Below, piece by piece: positions 33,574-45,417 of a DNA stretch of 64,000 nucleotides (its first letter is position 1; every line of letters starts with the position of its first letter). Position numbers and translations under genes: made by a program. The notes below the pieces were generated by a model that saw only the letters and a program-made list of their open reading frames with translations, searched no databases and was not told the DNA's origin. This DNA is from Enchytraeus crypticus (Eukaryota; Annelida; Clitellata; Enchytraeida; Enchytraeidae): contig CAJHZI010000535.1 in the NCBI GenBank assembly GCA_905160935.1, positions 239,001 to 303,000 of the forward strand, written 5' to 3'.

Positions 33574-33612
<39 letters not shown>
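31379..33612 (+). mobile_element. RTE-like non-LTR retrotransposon, 5'-truncated and decayed
   Basis: Starts inside the endonuclease (GADVNSDYNLVMAK, the SDHxLV motif with His replaced by Tyr), then a linker ORF (MNGLNEKRSHFQEAVERK...) to a frameshift near 31935. The reverse transcriptase then reads in one frame: KGKAVGIDEIPAEFL, motif A FVDFEKAFDRIDW (32530-32570), motif B GRGLRQGCSISPLLFNIY, motif C FADD (32821-32832), KVMRVSNNKGEVN, LLYGCETWTLRKEDI and EGKRGSSRPRLGML, ending YIPWTCQ and TAG, with a (GA)n tail. Stops at about 32426, 32501, 32818, 32921 and 33250 plus the frameshift make it inactive. The architecture matches RTE-type elements, but clade placement is from memory of motifs only. 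Confidence 0.9.
33577..33610 (+). repeat. (GA)n tail of the RTE-like LINE
   Basis: GAGAGA run immediately after GGCAGTGCACTAA, the 3' end shared with the (GA)n-tailed repeats. Confidence 0.9.
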
Positions 33613-34439
33613 AGTTAATGAAACATTCAATTCTACAAACAGTAAATACTGGATGCCAATTTTGAAACCCCCAAGGATTAGAATCAAATCCCATCTAATA
33701 AATGCCCAGCTCTCCCAACCCCACCCCTATCCTAAAAAGTTGTCCAGGTGTATGTAAGAATGGGTGCCCCGAGATGTGGGATGGGGTTACCTGAAACTTT
33801 GACTCAAATTGTGAGATTGAACTCTAATCGGAGGGGGTTTAAAAAATTGCAAAAGTAAAATCGACAAAATGTCTGAATGGTTAAATCATATCTAGAGCAT
33901 CCAGTAGCTTCTACGAAAAGTCTCGGGTTGGCCCTGAGAACAATCGAGACAATTTTATATTTTGTAAATAAAATTATGATATTCTTCTGTGGCTTATAAT
34001 AGAAGTCATGTCGCAAGACATAACTACGAGAAAACTTTGCATATTTCTGTGTAATTGTAATAATTAACTAACAATTACTTACTAATTGATAGTGTTGCTT
34101 CATGTGGTGGTCAGCTAGATAGGGTTCTTTGTGCCCTCTCTGGTGGTTGCTCAATAAATATCTTTTTATTTAAATGATTAATGTGGTAAAAATGATTGCA
34201 ATTAAATCGATTGATGTGACTGTATGATGTGTCAGTATGATAGAATTTTTTTCATTTTTGTTGATTCTAGTAGACATATATTTCTCACCCTCAGGTTAAA
34301 CATTCTATGAACAAGATCATGGCTCATTTTGAACCGTTGTCTCGTACAATTGTTTACATTTAGGCTTTACTCTGGTTCCAGGTGTACATAAAAGTTGGAT
34401 GCGATATGTAAGTTATGTGCGGTGTGTATATATATACAC

Positions 34440-34453
34440 ATGGGCTATATACA

Positions 34454-34515
<62 letters not shown>

Positions 34516-34522
34516 TGTATAT
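34440..34522. repeat. (TA)n microsatellite
   Basis: Bounded on both sides by matching ACTGTATATAT / ATATATACTGT ends, so the tract sits in a short palindrome. Confidence 0.92.
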
Positions 34523-34599
34523 ATGAGGCATTCAGCTGCAGGAAAGAATTACAAATTAAAAGTTAGTAGAAATCAACGAATATAAGGATTGTAAAATTG

Positions 34600-34766
34600 T
34601 TAGCGTAACCTTCTGTACGATTGTGAAGCATGGACGTCAGGAAAGTAGGACGTCAGGAAAGTAGGATGTCAGGAAAGTAGGATGTCAGGAAAGTAGGATA
34701 TCAGGAAAGTAGGATGTCAGGAAAGTAGGATGTCAGGAAACTGTAAGCATTTGAATTGTGGCTAAG

Positions 34767-34770
<4 letters not shown>
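34600..34770 (+). pseudogene. RTE-like LINE fragment containing a 16-bp tandem expansion
   Basis: TGTACGATTGTGAAGCATGG reads YDCEAWT, like the LINE's YGCETWT at 33188. Next come seven copies of GTCAGGAAAGTAGGAT (34635-34742), then AAACTGTAAGCATTTGAATT (RKLxAFEL, like RKLEALEM). The expansion sits exactly in the KEDIRK-equivalent codons. Confidence 0.75.
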
Positions 34771-34798
<28 letters not shown>

Positions 34799-34956
34799 GA
34801 GAGAGAGAATGAGAGAGAGAGAATGAGAGAGAGAGATTGAATGAGAGAGAGAGACGAGAGAGAGAGAGAGACGAGAGAGAGAGAGAATGAGAGAGAGACG
34901 AGAGAGAGAGAGAAAGAGAGAGACGAGAGAGAGGGAGAGACGAGAGAGAGAGAGAA
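34766..34956 (+). repeat. (GA)n microsatellite
   Basis: Long imperfect GAGAGA tract with GACGAGAGA and GAATGAGAGA variants, directly after the LINE fragment. Confidence 0.92.
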
Positions 34957-35194
34957 CTAGGTTTGTTTCAATACACTCAAAACATACAATCAAGGTCATG
35001 AACGAGGTCACAAGTAATCTATCTACCACCCCTAAATAGTTGACCACACCTAAATAATGCCGAATAATAGAGAGGATCAAATTGTCTGACAAAACTACGA
35101 AGTGCATAGGTTTGGCATAAATTGACACTTAAAATATACATGTAAATAAGGAATAGAAAGTGCATATAATATTATAAGAATAGAAAGAATAGCC

Positions 35195-35345
35195 GGATGG
35201 ATCATGTCTGGAGAGGAAATGATTATTAAAAGTGGTAATTGAACGAACCATGGAAATAAAGAAGGAAAGAGGAGGACCGAGACTTGGGGTGCTGGATGAA
35301 TCGACAATTAATGCTGATATTAACAGAAAAGTAGAATCTATAAAT
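35195..35345 (+). pseudogene. RTE-like LINE fragment, C-terminal part
   Basis: Across one or two frame changes it reads HVWRGNDY, VIERTMEIKKERGGPRLGVL then DESTINADINRKVES, matching LRGDGLLIKVIEGRMEGKRG and SRPRLGMLDNL of the 31.4-kb element. Confidence 0.75.
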
Positions 35346-35737
35346 ACACGTATGTAACACAATTGTTAAAGGAGTTTTACATTTTTTACCCATTCTCATG
35401 ACTACTGGTCAAGTGTAAAATTCTCATTTCCATTAACGATTGTTGAAGAATTTCTTTCAAGAGTTTCTTTGACTGCCTCATGTTGACCGACACTTAGCTT
35501 TCCGGGATATCTGTTTGTGCGGCACTTGTGTCGGATACTGAAGATAGAGCACTTAAATTTATTACACTACTCGCCTTCTTTTAGTCTTGAAAATCTTAAC
35601 TTTGGCTTTGCAACAAAAGCTCTTAAGCAGTCCTTTATAGTCACGCAATTACTTATGGAATCAAATTTGATATGTTCTCACCCAGTTGCAAAATTGTAAG
35701 TAGGACACTTTTGCTTAAAGTGATCACATAGATTCAT

Positions 35738-35855
35738 TGTACGATTAAAAGACCCACTCGTATGTAGACAAGAAGAGAAAACGGAAGACATAAAAGAGTG
35801 GAGATATTATGTACCATGGACCTGTCATTGGGCAGTGAACTAGGACAGAGATAGA
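35738..35855 (+). pseudogene. RTE-like LINE 3' end
   Basis: TTAAAAGACCCACTCGTATG, GAAGACATAAAAGAGTGG and TATGTACCATGGACCTGTCA parallel the last 100 bp of the LINE at 33480-33565, including the PWTC ending and GGCAGTGxACTA tail. Confidence 0.8.
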
Positions 35856-36660
35856 TTCGTTCTTTTCCAATATATTTTGTATTGCAATTCCACTAGAAAT
35901 GTCTTATTTCATGATCTCACGTTTGTCATTACAGTCTGCTTATAATTTGATTAGTCTTATTTGCGTATCTTTCCAGAAGAGTCCTGAATACTTCTATTCT
36001 ACGTGATGAAATTTCTGAATTTGCTTTTGGAGGGTAATTACATGCAAAAATGTTCCACATGGATATTTACGGATATAATTCAGGAGCAAATGAGATGTTA
36101 CAACGGGTTTCTTCTATCCTGAAATGTCTTAGAATGATATTTATGTTTTGCTAGAGAGCTTCTGCCACTATTAACTCAGCTATTATTATCGTTTACAACT
36201 TGTGTATTAGCGATAGGAGTTCCGGGGTGTTGGTAGTAAAACTCTGCTTTTCTCTATTATCTCTTGCAATCAGTGATACTATATTGACCGGTTGTAGCTG
36301 TGTGCAAAAAATGTAGCATATCTCTATGCTTCTGCAACAGAAACACTTTGTGCAACACACTTCCTCTTTTCGGTTCCTTCATTAATTTAAGTCAATTGTA
36401 ACATTTATTCCATTATTCTGTTGAGATCACTTGTAGAAATTGAGTAAGTAAAGTTACTATCGATTAAATTAAAGATCTCACGATATATTTTTAACTGTTG
36501 CCTGTTAATTTGTTTTTATTTAAGTATTTAGAGCTTCAGTAGAGCTATTATCTATTGAATTAGCATTACTTATATTCTGAGACTTTCTGTCTGAGACGGC
36601 GTAGTCGCTGAGTTGTGCTAAATATATTATTCCGAAAAAAGAATCTGTATATTAAAACTA

Positions 36661-36890
36661 TATGTGTTGTATCAGGAGATTAAAAAAATGAGGAAAGCAA
36701 ATGGAAACCACTTCAGACGCCATATTTTTCTTAACTTTATGCTCCATAAGGCATAGCCTTTGGGGAAGGGATTAACGTGTTGATCCATGTAGTGCTCTAT
36801 TCCTCTCTCCCTCTCTCCCTCTCTCTCTCTCTCACTCTCTCACTCTCTCACTCTCTCACTCTCTCTCTCTCTCTCTCTCTCTCTTTAGTA
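36661..36890 (+). repeat. (GA)n-tailed repeat copy ending in (CT)n
   Basis: TGTTGTATCAGGAGATT, GGAAACCACTTCAGACGCCA, TATTTTTCTTAACTTTATGC, GATTAACGTGTTGATCCATG and TAGTGCTCT keep the family order. Instead of the usual end it runs into a (CT)n tract (36797-36887). Confidence 0.75.
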
Positions 36891-38399
36891 TTTTGCTAAA
36901 TGAAGGTCTAAAATACATATTTCGCTTATGAATCTACTGTCACGCTCCATAAATGGTACTGTCAGGGATTGGGATTTGGATATCGATACAGCATTAGCAT
37001 GTATTATTTATCAAATGTATTGTGACTTATTGTTACATGTATATTGTACTTTGGTACGCTACTGCAACTTCGGTCGATTGCTGATTGCTGACATGCTCGA
37101 ATAATCTTATTCTCAATACATTCACTTACTGTGGTCTAATCTTATGTAGTTCTCTCTATTGCTTCGCTTAATATCTCTTTACATGACTGCTTGATATTAC
37201 TAGCAGTGGCCGTCTGGTCGTCTGGCTTTTACTCACTGTCTTTATCACTCCATGCGCCTGTGTACAATTCAGGTGAATGGAGAAATAATAAGTTCGGACA
37301 CTTGCAGTCCAGCTTATGTTTAAGCAACATCCAAAGTTAACCCTTATTTTAAATTAAGTTAACATGGGAACGGAATTTTAATATAATGTTAAATCTATTT
37401 AGTGAATAATAACTAGCTGGATTGTAAGGCATAGACCTGAATTGTGAAAGGCACTCCTTAAAATAATATTTAGAAGTTTATAAATGATGTAGGCCTATTT
37501 GTGTTAGTAGTATCTCTTAAAGGAAGAGTGTTAGGAAACACTTGAGGTGTAATAGATCTGCAGGTCACGACGGTTCTGAGGCTATTGGTGTTCCCAATGT
37601 AGTAATTAGTTATAGCAAGAACCGTGCGTCGCATTTCTTTGTACAAGTACTTCTAAAGAGTTGAATAATTAGAAGCAGTGTAGTAGTATGGTTTAAAATA
37701 GGTCTATGGGAATATAATGTAAAACTTAGACGGAGTAGTTTGGGGATATATTAGGATTTTTACAGTGCCTTTGACAAGACAGTGCTCTCTGTGAAAATTT
37801 ACTCTGACAAGAGTGGTAGAATGCTTAGAGTAATTCTAGTTATCAATTAACGAAATTAATTACTTGTTTTATTATTATTATTATTATTCTTATTCTTATT
37901 ATTGTTCACCGTTTGCTTGTTTGTTTATTGCATTACACTTGTTGCACTATTTTGTTTTAATTAAAATATAAACATTTGAATTCACTTTCAAATGTCAAGC
38001 TAATGCGTTGTTATTAATTGGATAGACATAAACACTAAACTTGATTTCAGATTCTTTAAATAATTCTCTTTGATCTGAATGATTTTGAACCTGGTCCGAG
38101 ATATTTTACTACAGAAAATAATCTCGTATGTCAGTTAGGAGACACGTATCCCTTACTCTGACAGGTACTCTATCAAACAACAAGTTATTTAGTCCTATCA
38201 TAAAGGTTATGCCTTATTCACAATTTAATTCAGCCTATAACTGTAATTAATGACTTCCTGTGGCTTCTCGTTACCTTCCTCAAATATTGCTTAGTCGACT
38301 GTTACAACACTTGCAGTTTATGGTTGATCTGTTCTTCAGTGAGTTGCCAGGACGGCATAACGAGGAGTGACCTCAACATAACACGAAAATGCTTTTTTA

Positions 38400-38475
38400 T
38401 GAAGCATTAAAGCAGTCTCTGAGAATGAATATGAACGTTGAGCCTGCTATTTTGCAGAACACTAGAGAGTGAATT
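38400..38475 (+). repeat. (GA)n-tailed repeat, 3' fragment
   Basis: AAGCAGTCTCTGAGAATGAA, TATGAACGTTGAGCCTGC and GCAGAACACTAGAGAGTG match the last 80 bp of the family at 45945-46015 and 49895-49970. Confidence 0.65.
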
Positions 38476-38558
38476 CATTAGGGATGAAAACTTTAGGGGT
38501 TCATTTCTGCATCCTGGTTACTTTTAAAACACCTCGCAAAAACAGAATAACATTATGT

Positions 38559-39142
38559 AGTCCTGTATTTCGCCCTACGCTGTACTTATCACTATTTAGT
38601 CCTATATGATACGTCCTAGGCTATACTTATCACTATTAGTCCTATATGATACGTCCTAGGCTATACTTATCACTATTTAGTTCTATATGATACGTCCTAC
38701 GCTATACTATCTCTATTTAGTCCCATGATACGTCCTAGGCTATACTTATCACTATTTAGTCCTATATGATACGTCCTACGCTATACTATCTCTATTTAGT
38801 CCCATGATACGTCCTAGGCTATACTTATCACTATTTAGTCCTATATGATACGTCCTACGCTATACTATCTCTATTTAGTCCCATGATACGTCCTAGGCTA
38901 TACTTATCACTATTTAGTCCTATATGATACGTCCTAAGCTATACTATCTCTATTTAGTCCCATGATACGTCCTAGGCTATACTTATCACTATTTAGTCCT
39001 ATATGATACGTCCTAAGCTATACTATCTCTATTTAGTCCCATGATACGTCCTAGGCTATACTTATCACTATTTAGTCCTAAGACATGTCATACGCTATAC
39101 TTATCACTATTTAATCATATATGATGCGGCCCACGCTATATC
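38559..39142 (+). repeat. Satellite with two-monomer higher-order repeat (41 + 38 bp)
   Basis: Monomer A (GATACGTCCTAGGCTATACT plus TATCACTATTTAGTCCTATAT) alternates with monomer B (GATACGTCCTACGCTATACT plus ATCTCTATTTAGTCCCAT) for about six 79-bp cycles. The left end has only A monomers. Confidence 0.92.
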
Positions 39143-39693
39143 ATTATTTAACACTGTCAGTGTAACCCTAACTTTTCGTCTGATGTGTCAGGCGATTTGA
39201 TGATTTGTCAATGGTCAATATTTTTCTTGGTTTGCCAGTAGATAATAGAAAGTAAGCTAAATATTGAAAGCTTTCTTACAAGATAAATATTCTTCTTATA
39301 AGGATTATCCCGAGTTACAAAATCAATTTTCATTCTGATCCGCTAGCGGACATCCAACTGATAAACAATTTAAGCAAAGAACGTATTTCTCTGCAAGTTG
39401 GTTGCAATTTTGATAAAATCTCTCAGATCTGTCTTACGCTCATCTGTCTCGGCTTTTTAGAGGAGTAAAAATTAGTAAATCAGTTTCGAAGACTGGTGAC
39501 TGGTCTTCTTGACTGATTTACATTGAGAATGTTATTGACTGTGTCATGACATTACTAATGACACTGTCATGACACTGCATTAGAAGTGATCGAATGAAAA
39601 AATACAGAAACTCTGACGCTTGTGTACGAGTTAAATCAGTGTTTTACTTTTTAAATCCGCGACGAGACTGTACTTGAATCCAACACCTTAAAT

Positions 39694-39926
39694 TGTATCA
39701 GGGATTCTCCTAAAGTCTTATCATAGGTTCTTTTAAAGACTTATCAGAGATTCTCCTAAAGTCTTATCAGAGATTCTCCTAAAGTCTTATCAGAGATACT
39801 CCTAAAGTCTTATCATAGGTTCTTTTAAAGACTTATCAGAGATTCTCCTAAAGTCTTATCAGAGATTCTCCTAAAGTCTTATCAGAGATTCTCCTAAAGA
39901 CATATCAGAGGTTCTTTTAAAGTTTT
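39694..39926 (+). repeat. 23-bp tandem repeat with a second variant
   Basis: Nine to ten copies of ATTCTCCTAAAGTCTTATCA plus GAG, with interspersed TTCTTTTAAAGACTTATCA variants at similar spacing. Confidence 0.92.
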
Positions 39927-40282
39927 ACCAACCGCCTGATCTTCATCGAGAGTCTCGATTGTGATAATCAGCATACGTTAATTGAATCTATAAAAATGTA
40001 AACATTCATTATAGTGAAATGATCAACTATGCTGAAATCTATCACTTTTAATACTACATGTTTAAACATTTGGCACTTTAGACCATTTTGGGTATAACCA
40101 GTCCTGTAGATGTCCGAGATTTTACTTTCAGTTCAGCGTGGATGGGATTCGAACCTAAGAGGGTTCAATTCACCACAGGATCAGTCATTTAAAACTTCAT
40201 GACGTTACACCTACGCGATTGAGACATTCTATAAACAAAACTAACCAAAACAGCTATTGTTATCTATTCACTGCGACTCTAA

Positions 40283-40410
40283 TTGGCTGTAGCCAGCTGC
40301 GATGTCTGGAAGATATTAGACAGCGAATCAGTATGCGTGAGGTTCGAATCATGGGCTAGCCCATCACAAATATAGCCGTCAAGTGAGGAATCTGACGCTA
40401 ACATGAGTTT
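40283..40410 (+). mobile_element. tRNA-derived SINE, family 1 (degenerate)
   Basis: GGCTGTAGCCAGCTGCGATG, AAGATATTAGACAGCGAATC, B-box remnant GGTTCGAATC, AAGTGAGGAATCTGACGCTA. Several indels. Confidence 0.75.
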
Positions 40411-40511
40411 TTTTAGCTTTTTAAAATTCCAAACCGAATAATTTTGTATCCCTATTTTATAACACTATCTGTACCGAAGTCTCTAAGCACTGTAGACGAT
40501 TATTATTTCAG

Positions 40512-40574
40512 CATGCAACTCCCACTGGATAGGTTCAGATCACATCTGGACTGTCTCCTACTGTATGCCCTGCG
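40512..40574 (+). CDS. Weak candidate exon, Cys/Trp-rich
   Basis: Bounded by ATTATTTCAG| and |GTAAGA. In the open frame it reads CNSHWIGSDHIWTVSYCMPC. It matches nothing I recognise, and no neighbour in phase was found. The opposite strand is also open here (AYSRRQSRCDLNLSSGSC). Chance splice consensus is a fair alternative. Confidence 0.15.
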
Positions 40575-40888
40575 GTAAGACGCAAGGCTTAGCATTGTTG
40601 CTGGTTTTATTGAGAGGGTACTGGAATAGAATGATGTTTTACTGGGTAAGACGAGTCAGTTATTGTTGGCGTTGCTCTCACGCAAGCATCAGTACAGTGT
40701 AACGTCCTACGTTCACTCAAGTCACCTCCTCGTTCAAGAGCGTGACTATATCCACTCAGTTATCGTCTGATGTTACTACAGCTCTCTAGGTTTAAAAATC
40801 GAGTTTTTATTCTTCACATCTTGTCGGGTATCTTCTTTGTTAGGTAGGGACTAGTAGCGGTATTATATTTAGGCAACCTTATGGTGCA

Positions 40889-40952
40889 GTAATGTAGAGA
40901 AAAAGTAGAGAAAAAGTAGAGAAAAAGTAGAGAATAAGTAGAGAAAAAGCTA
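40889..40952 (+). repeat. 11-bp tandem repeat
   Basis: Six copies of AGTAGAGAAAA with minor changes. Confidence 0.85.
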
Positions 40953-41059
40953 GCAGTGACATTTCATAAAATCTTGTATTGAAGAGAATAACTAAATCCT
41001 GAACGGTTCCATTACTCAATTATTTCATAGATTAGTTAACTTGCTCATGATGATGTCAA

Positions 41060-41140
41060 ACCACATTTAATGATAATAATAATAAATAATAATAAAGGTT
41101 TAACGTCCGTTTCCTCATACAAGGATGATGTCAGGGACAT
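41060..41140 (+). repeat. (AAT)n plus GTCCGTTTCCTC-core repeat
   Basis: AATAAAGGTTTAACGTCCGT, TTCCTCATACAAGGATGATG and TCAGGGACATC. The same core occurs at about 2300-2340, 29900-29945, 30420-30460 and 54590-54640, and resembles the 3' half of SINE family 1. Confidence 0.6.
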
Positions 41141-41589
41141 CAATAAATAATTAAAATAGTTTCAAAAAATTAAACAATTTAGTTCTAGCTTTAGCTACAG
41201 TAACTCAAACTCTAGCCATAAATTTATCTTGCCTTAACGATTATGGTAAATGACAAGATAGGTAATTTTATCTTTCACTTAGAAAAACTTCGATTGAATT
41301 ATTAGAGTAGAGGATTGGATAAGTAATTAAAAATTATAAGAGACGGTATTATTATATCAGTAGTATGAGGTCGATATAATAATGACTGTAACTGTTCTAA
41401 TCGTAACTGTTCTAATCGTGTCCTATTCAATGCGATATTTAGATCTGTTTAAATCTTAGACGTTCTTGACATCTTGGTCTTTTTTAATGAAATTGAGAAA
41501 TATTTATAATGATACGAATTAATAAAAAAATATTATTAATATGTGACGATGAGGATGCGATTACTATAACGTGATAATAGTAATATGAT

Positions 41590-41775
41590 AATCTAATGAT
41601 AATAGGATAATAATAATAATAAATAATAATAATAGTACGATGATGAGATAGTAATAATGATAATAATAACAAAAATAATAACACTAATAATAATAACATT
41701 AATAATAATAACAATAATAATAACACTAACAATAATAATAACAATAATAATAATAATCATAATCATAATCACAAC
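41590..41775. repeat. (AAT/AAC)n microsatellite
   Basis: Long imperfect AATAATAAC tract. The Leu-rich open frame on the minus strand is a repeat artefact. Confidence 0.9.
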
Positions 41776-42689
41776 GACATAATAATCTTCTTATATTGAT
41801 ATTAATAAATGTCTAGATCTAGAAGATTGGCTTGTAGATTAAAAGATATCGACTTATTTTGTTAGAAACCTGAAATGCATTACTGTGTCTGTCCTCACTG
41901 ATTATAAACCTGTGTTGTAGAGTGTATAGCAGGGCTTAAGACGTGTTAAGGACTAAATCAGTGTTACATTAACCATGAACAGCCAAGTTAAAAAACTAAA
42001 GTCAAGCTTAGCATCTACTTAATTTTCAGAAGCACGTCAGTCCGTCAGTCACTGAACGAGTACTAAATTGAACTCACCATCTACCGATAAGCAATCGAAC
42101 AACTTACCGATAGGCTACAGTCTCAGCCACTACCATCTACTGTCTCCAGATTAATTATATAATTGACTGTTATAGTTGTATATTACTTTAATCATTAACT
42201 AAATTATTTATAGAAATCTAATGCCACAGTGAGGCATTCTAAGCCAATCCTGTCAGACAATTTTTCTAAAATAATTTAAATTACTTCGCTAATAAAGCAA
42301 TTACAGTGTAAAAATGTCATAAAATGTATATAAAATGTCAATAAATAACTTAATACAATAGCTTATCATATAAGGATGAGTAGAGCCATGCGTAAAGTAA
42401 TCCAACCGGAAGAGTTTCTAAGTTAGGGCAAAGGTCCAACTGAACGAAAAGCTTCCGATTTCCATAAAAGTTCCTTGAGAAAATATCTCTTTCTAATTTA
42501 TGGGCCAGATCAGTCTTTCTTATGGCTTTCACACGATTGAGTTTGTGGGGGAACGATTTTGACTTCGGAAGGTTATATTTAAACCATTATGCGCATATCT
42601 AATAATACGTAAATCGATATTTCAGCGGGTAACTAAATAAAATTTGCATATTCTTTCGTGAAGAAATTAATTTTTTAAATTGTTTTTCT

Positions 42690-42795
42690 TGTACGGAGTG
42701 TGAAAGGCAGACTTTGAGTATGAATATGTATCTTGAACCTAACGAAGCGATATTTATCACTTAACAGAACACTGGACAGAGAGAGATTTAACTGG
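42690..42795 (+). repeat. (GA)n-tailed repeat, 3' part
   Basis: TTGTACGGAGTGTGAAAGGC, AGACTTTGAGTATGAATATG, TATCTTGAACCT and CAGAACACTGGACAGAGAGA follow the family order. Confidence 0.7.
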
Positions 42796-44014
42796 AGTGG
42801 AGTATTCAACCCGCTATACCATCTGCCTATGCTACAGTCGGATTTGTGTTGCATGGGAAGGTGGGTTATGTCACTGAGCCTCTAGGCTTAGACGAGGAAT
42901 ACGCACATATACTGAAGGCTTTATTAAGGTTCCCAGGGTAATTACGCAATTCTTCCTCGCAATTCTTCCACAGTTTCGCAGGCGCATATTAATAATTAAT
43001 TAGGCACTTATAACTAAAGAATAATTTCTGCCGGGTTAATTTAATATTACACTTTGATGTTTTATGACTTGAGATTTAATATTAAAAAGATGAATCGTTT
43101 CGTTGAATTACAGTAGCTACTTGTGATTCCGTAGAACCGATCCTCAATTCACTGAGGGACGTCTATATCAATCTGTGTCTATTTTATTATGGATATGAAT
43201 GACTGTCGCGGTGTGTGGATTTATGCTATAAAATAACATTTGAGTTAAAATATAAGCTGAAACTGTTTTTATCTAAATGAAAAACGCCTGCAAACATAAA
43301 CTCCAGAAATAAATTTTAGAGATAACAACTTAAATATTGTAGGCCAAGTAAGCATATTTTATACCGCAATGTTGTTCTTTAGGTATTTTCCAGATTTAGT
43401 AGCAGTTTTGGTGCTGATATAAGTAGTATCGATTACTGTGGAATGGCTGATGAAAATACGAGACTTCGATAGATTCACCATAGACCAATGTTTAGACCGA
43501 TGCTTAGGCCTATGCTTAGGGCCATGCTAAGGCCTCTGCTTAGGCTTATGTAACTCTTCCTGGGAATAATTCGAGAAATAAGGATTAAATTCATTGATTC
43601 TACTAAAATTAACTGGCGTATTTTTATAATAAAAACTACTAGTGCATTTTTATTAGAAAATAAGCTTACCAACCAAAATTAATACAATGTCTTCGATAAA
43701 TTTCTAAGAAATTAAATCTTCTAGACTCGTAATTGCACGTTGAACTACACGTTAAAAATCGCAGTTGTTCCAAATTCTAGACATTTCTTGTGGTGATATT
43801 TCATTTTCTGTATCAAGTCGTAAATAGGGGATTGAGCTTCCAAAGCTTCTTGAACACTCTCAGTCGTCCGAAAGATTCAAAAAGAAATTATTTTTTATTA
43901 GATCTGAGTATCTTAACAGTTATAAATTCTAAATCTCTCGTATTTTTTAGTCATTAATATTTTTAGTTATGCTAAAATATACAAAACACCTAAATTATAT
44001 TGGGGAGTGACTTA

Positions 44015-44138
44015 TAGCATTCGTTTTACCTGCGCGTCAATTGATCGAAGTTAAGCTACGTCACGCCCGGTTAGTACTTTGCGGGTGACCATTTTTGAAG
44101 ACCGAGTGTTGACAGCTTTGAATGAAATAGTCTCGAGG
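44015..44138 (+). mobile_element. 5S rRNA-derived repeat
   Basis: 44047-44090 (GAAGTTAAGCTACGTCACGC then CCGGTTAGTACTTTGCGGGTGACC) aligns over 44 bases with the internal promoter half of 5S rRNA (A box, intermediate element, C box). The flanks TGCGCGTCAATTGATC and GACAGCTTTGAATGAAATAG are shared with the copy at 48425. Too diverged and short to be a 5S gene; this fits a 5S-derived (SINE3-like) retroposon. Confidence 0.75.
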
Positions 44139-44139
44139 G

Positions 44140-44240
44140 TGTTGAAAGGTTATTCTTAAATCCACGCCGGCTGCAATTGATGCGCTACCAAAAGGCAACG
44201 ATTACCAATAACCATGGAAAGAAAAGGAGCAAATTCCGAA
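44140..44240 (+). repeat. Dispersed repeat with GCCGGCTGCA core
   Basis: GTTGAAAGGTTATTCTTAAA, TCCACGCCGGCTGCAATTGA, TGCGCTACCAAAAGGCAACG and ATTACCAATAACCATGGAAA: the best-preserved copy, abutting the 5S-derived repeat. Confidence 0.65.
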
Positions 44241-44397
44241 AACTACAGAAACAGCAACCAAGAAGTAAAATTCCGTAGCGCATGCGGTACCTCATATGTG
44301 TTACTGTACTAACCAAAAAATATACCTACATGCATGTAGTTATTCACGTAAGCATTGTGTATCATATACAATCATATATAGGCTAAACATTTGTGTT

Positions 44398-44645
44398 GTT
44401 TTTCGTGTTGTGTCCGGAACAGTGAAGAATAGATCAATCGTTAACTGCATGTGCTGTAAGATGTTACAAAGCGGAAGTTGAAGAAGACAACGGGAAACCA
44501 CCTCAGAAACCATATTTTTCATGAAGCTATAAGATACAAAGCTATAGATAATGAATAAAAGTTCTGTGAATGAATTAACCTGTTGCTCTACATGTATAAG
44601 CATTCTTTTAGGAGAGTGAAAACAAAGAGTACGAACCTTGGACCA
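44398..44645 (+). repeat. (GA)n-tailed repeat copy
   Basis: CGTGTTGTGTCCGGAACAGT, GAAGAATAGATCAATCGTTA, GGGAAACCACCTCAGAAACC, AATTAACCTGTTGCTCTACA and AAAGAGTACGAACCTTGGAC: almost full length, without the GA tail. Confidence 0.75.
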
Positions 44646-45417
44646 CGTGGTACAACAATGCAGCGGGGTAGTCTTAAATAAACATTAGTAAAATTACCTG
44701 TTTATAGCTTCAATTTCATCCCAATATTTCAAAATATACTTTTTCTTATTCAAATATTATAAAAAGGCTTGGCTGTTCATAAAAATTTATTCTGAAGTTG
44801 AAGAGAAATTATTTAAAGTAAATTTTCAATTATTTGCTTCAGTGGAATAATCTATTGAAAGCTTTGCGCCTGAGAGCTCGGTTCAAAGGTCTGGGTTGCT
44901 TGATTGGGCAAGAAAATATCCGGTATACATGTAATCTACCCTCTTCCTCATGGTGACCCACCTAGAGGCTTGGCTATGGAGTCTAACTCCTACACGTGGA
45001 TATTCATTTTCGTATGAATTTCCAATCATCTATTAATTTTATTTAATCTACTGTATTTAAGTACAGTATAATAATATCCCTACTCGCAGAAGTTTGAAAT
45101 ATTTTTTCCCTGAATCCATTCTTCCGTTAACACTAAGTAAATTATCCCACTTTTAAAAGCATTCTCATTAAATTTCTTCTACTTATTAAACTTCGAAACG
45201 TTCAATGTTATCATTCTTTTGCTTTCACCTTAACATATCTTAGTCTAACTATAGTAATTAAGAAATGATTTCTAATTATTTATACCATTTCAATAATTAG
45301 TTTTTATTAATTTTCTATTGTGTCTACAGTTAGTGCTGTCATTATTGTTTTAGTATTTGTAAATTAATTACTATTCATCACAAAATAATTATATTACCAT
45401 TTTAGTTGTAAAATAAC

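Noticed and set aside
44047..44090. Possible 5S rRNA gene
   Set aside because: Only the internal half is 5S-like; the 5' and 3' stems are absent and the flanks match another repeat copy.
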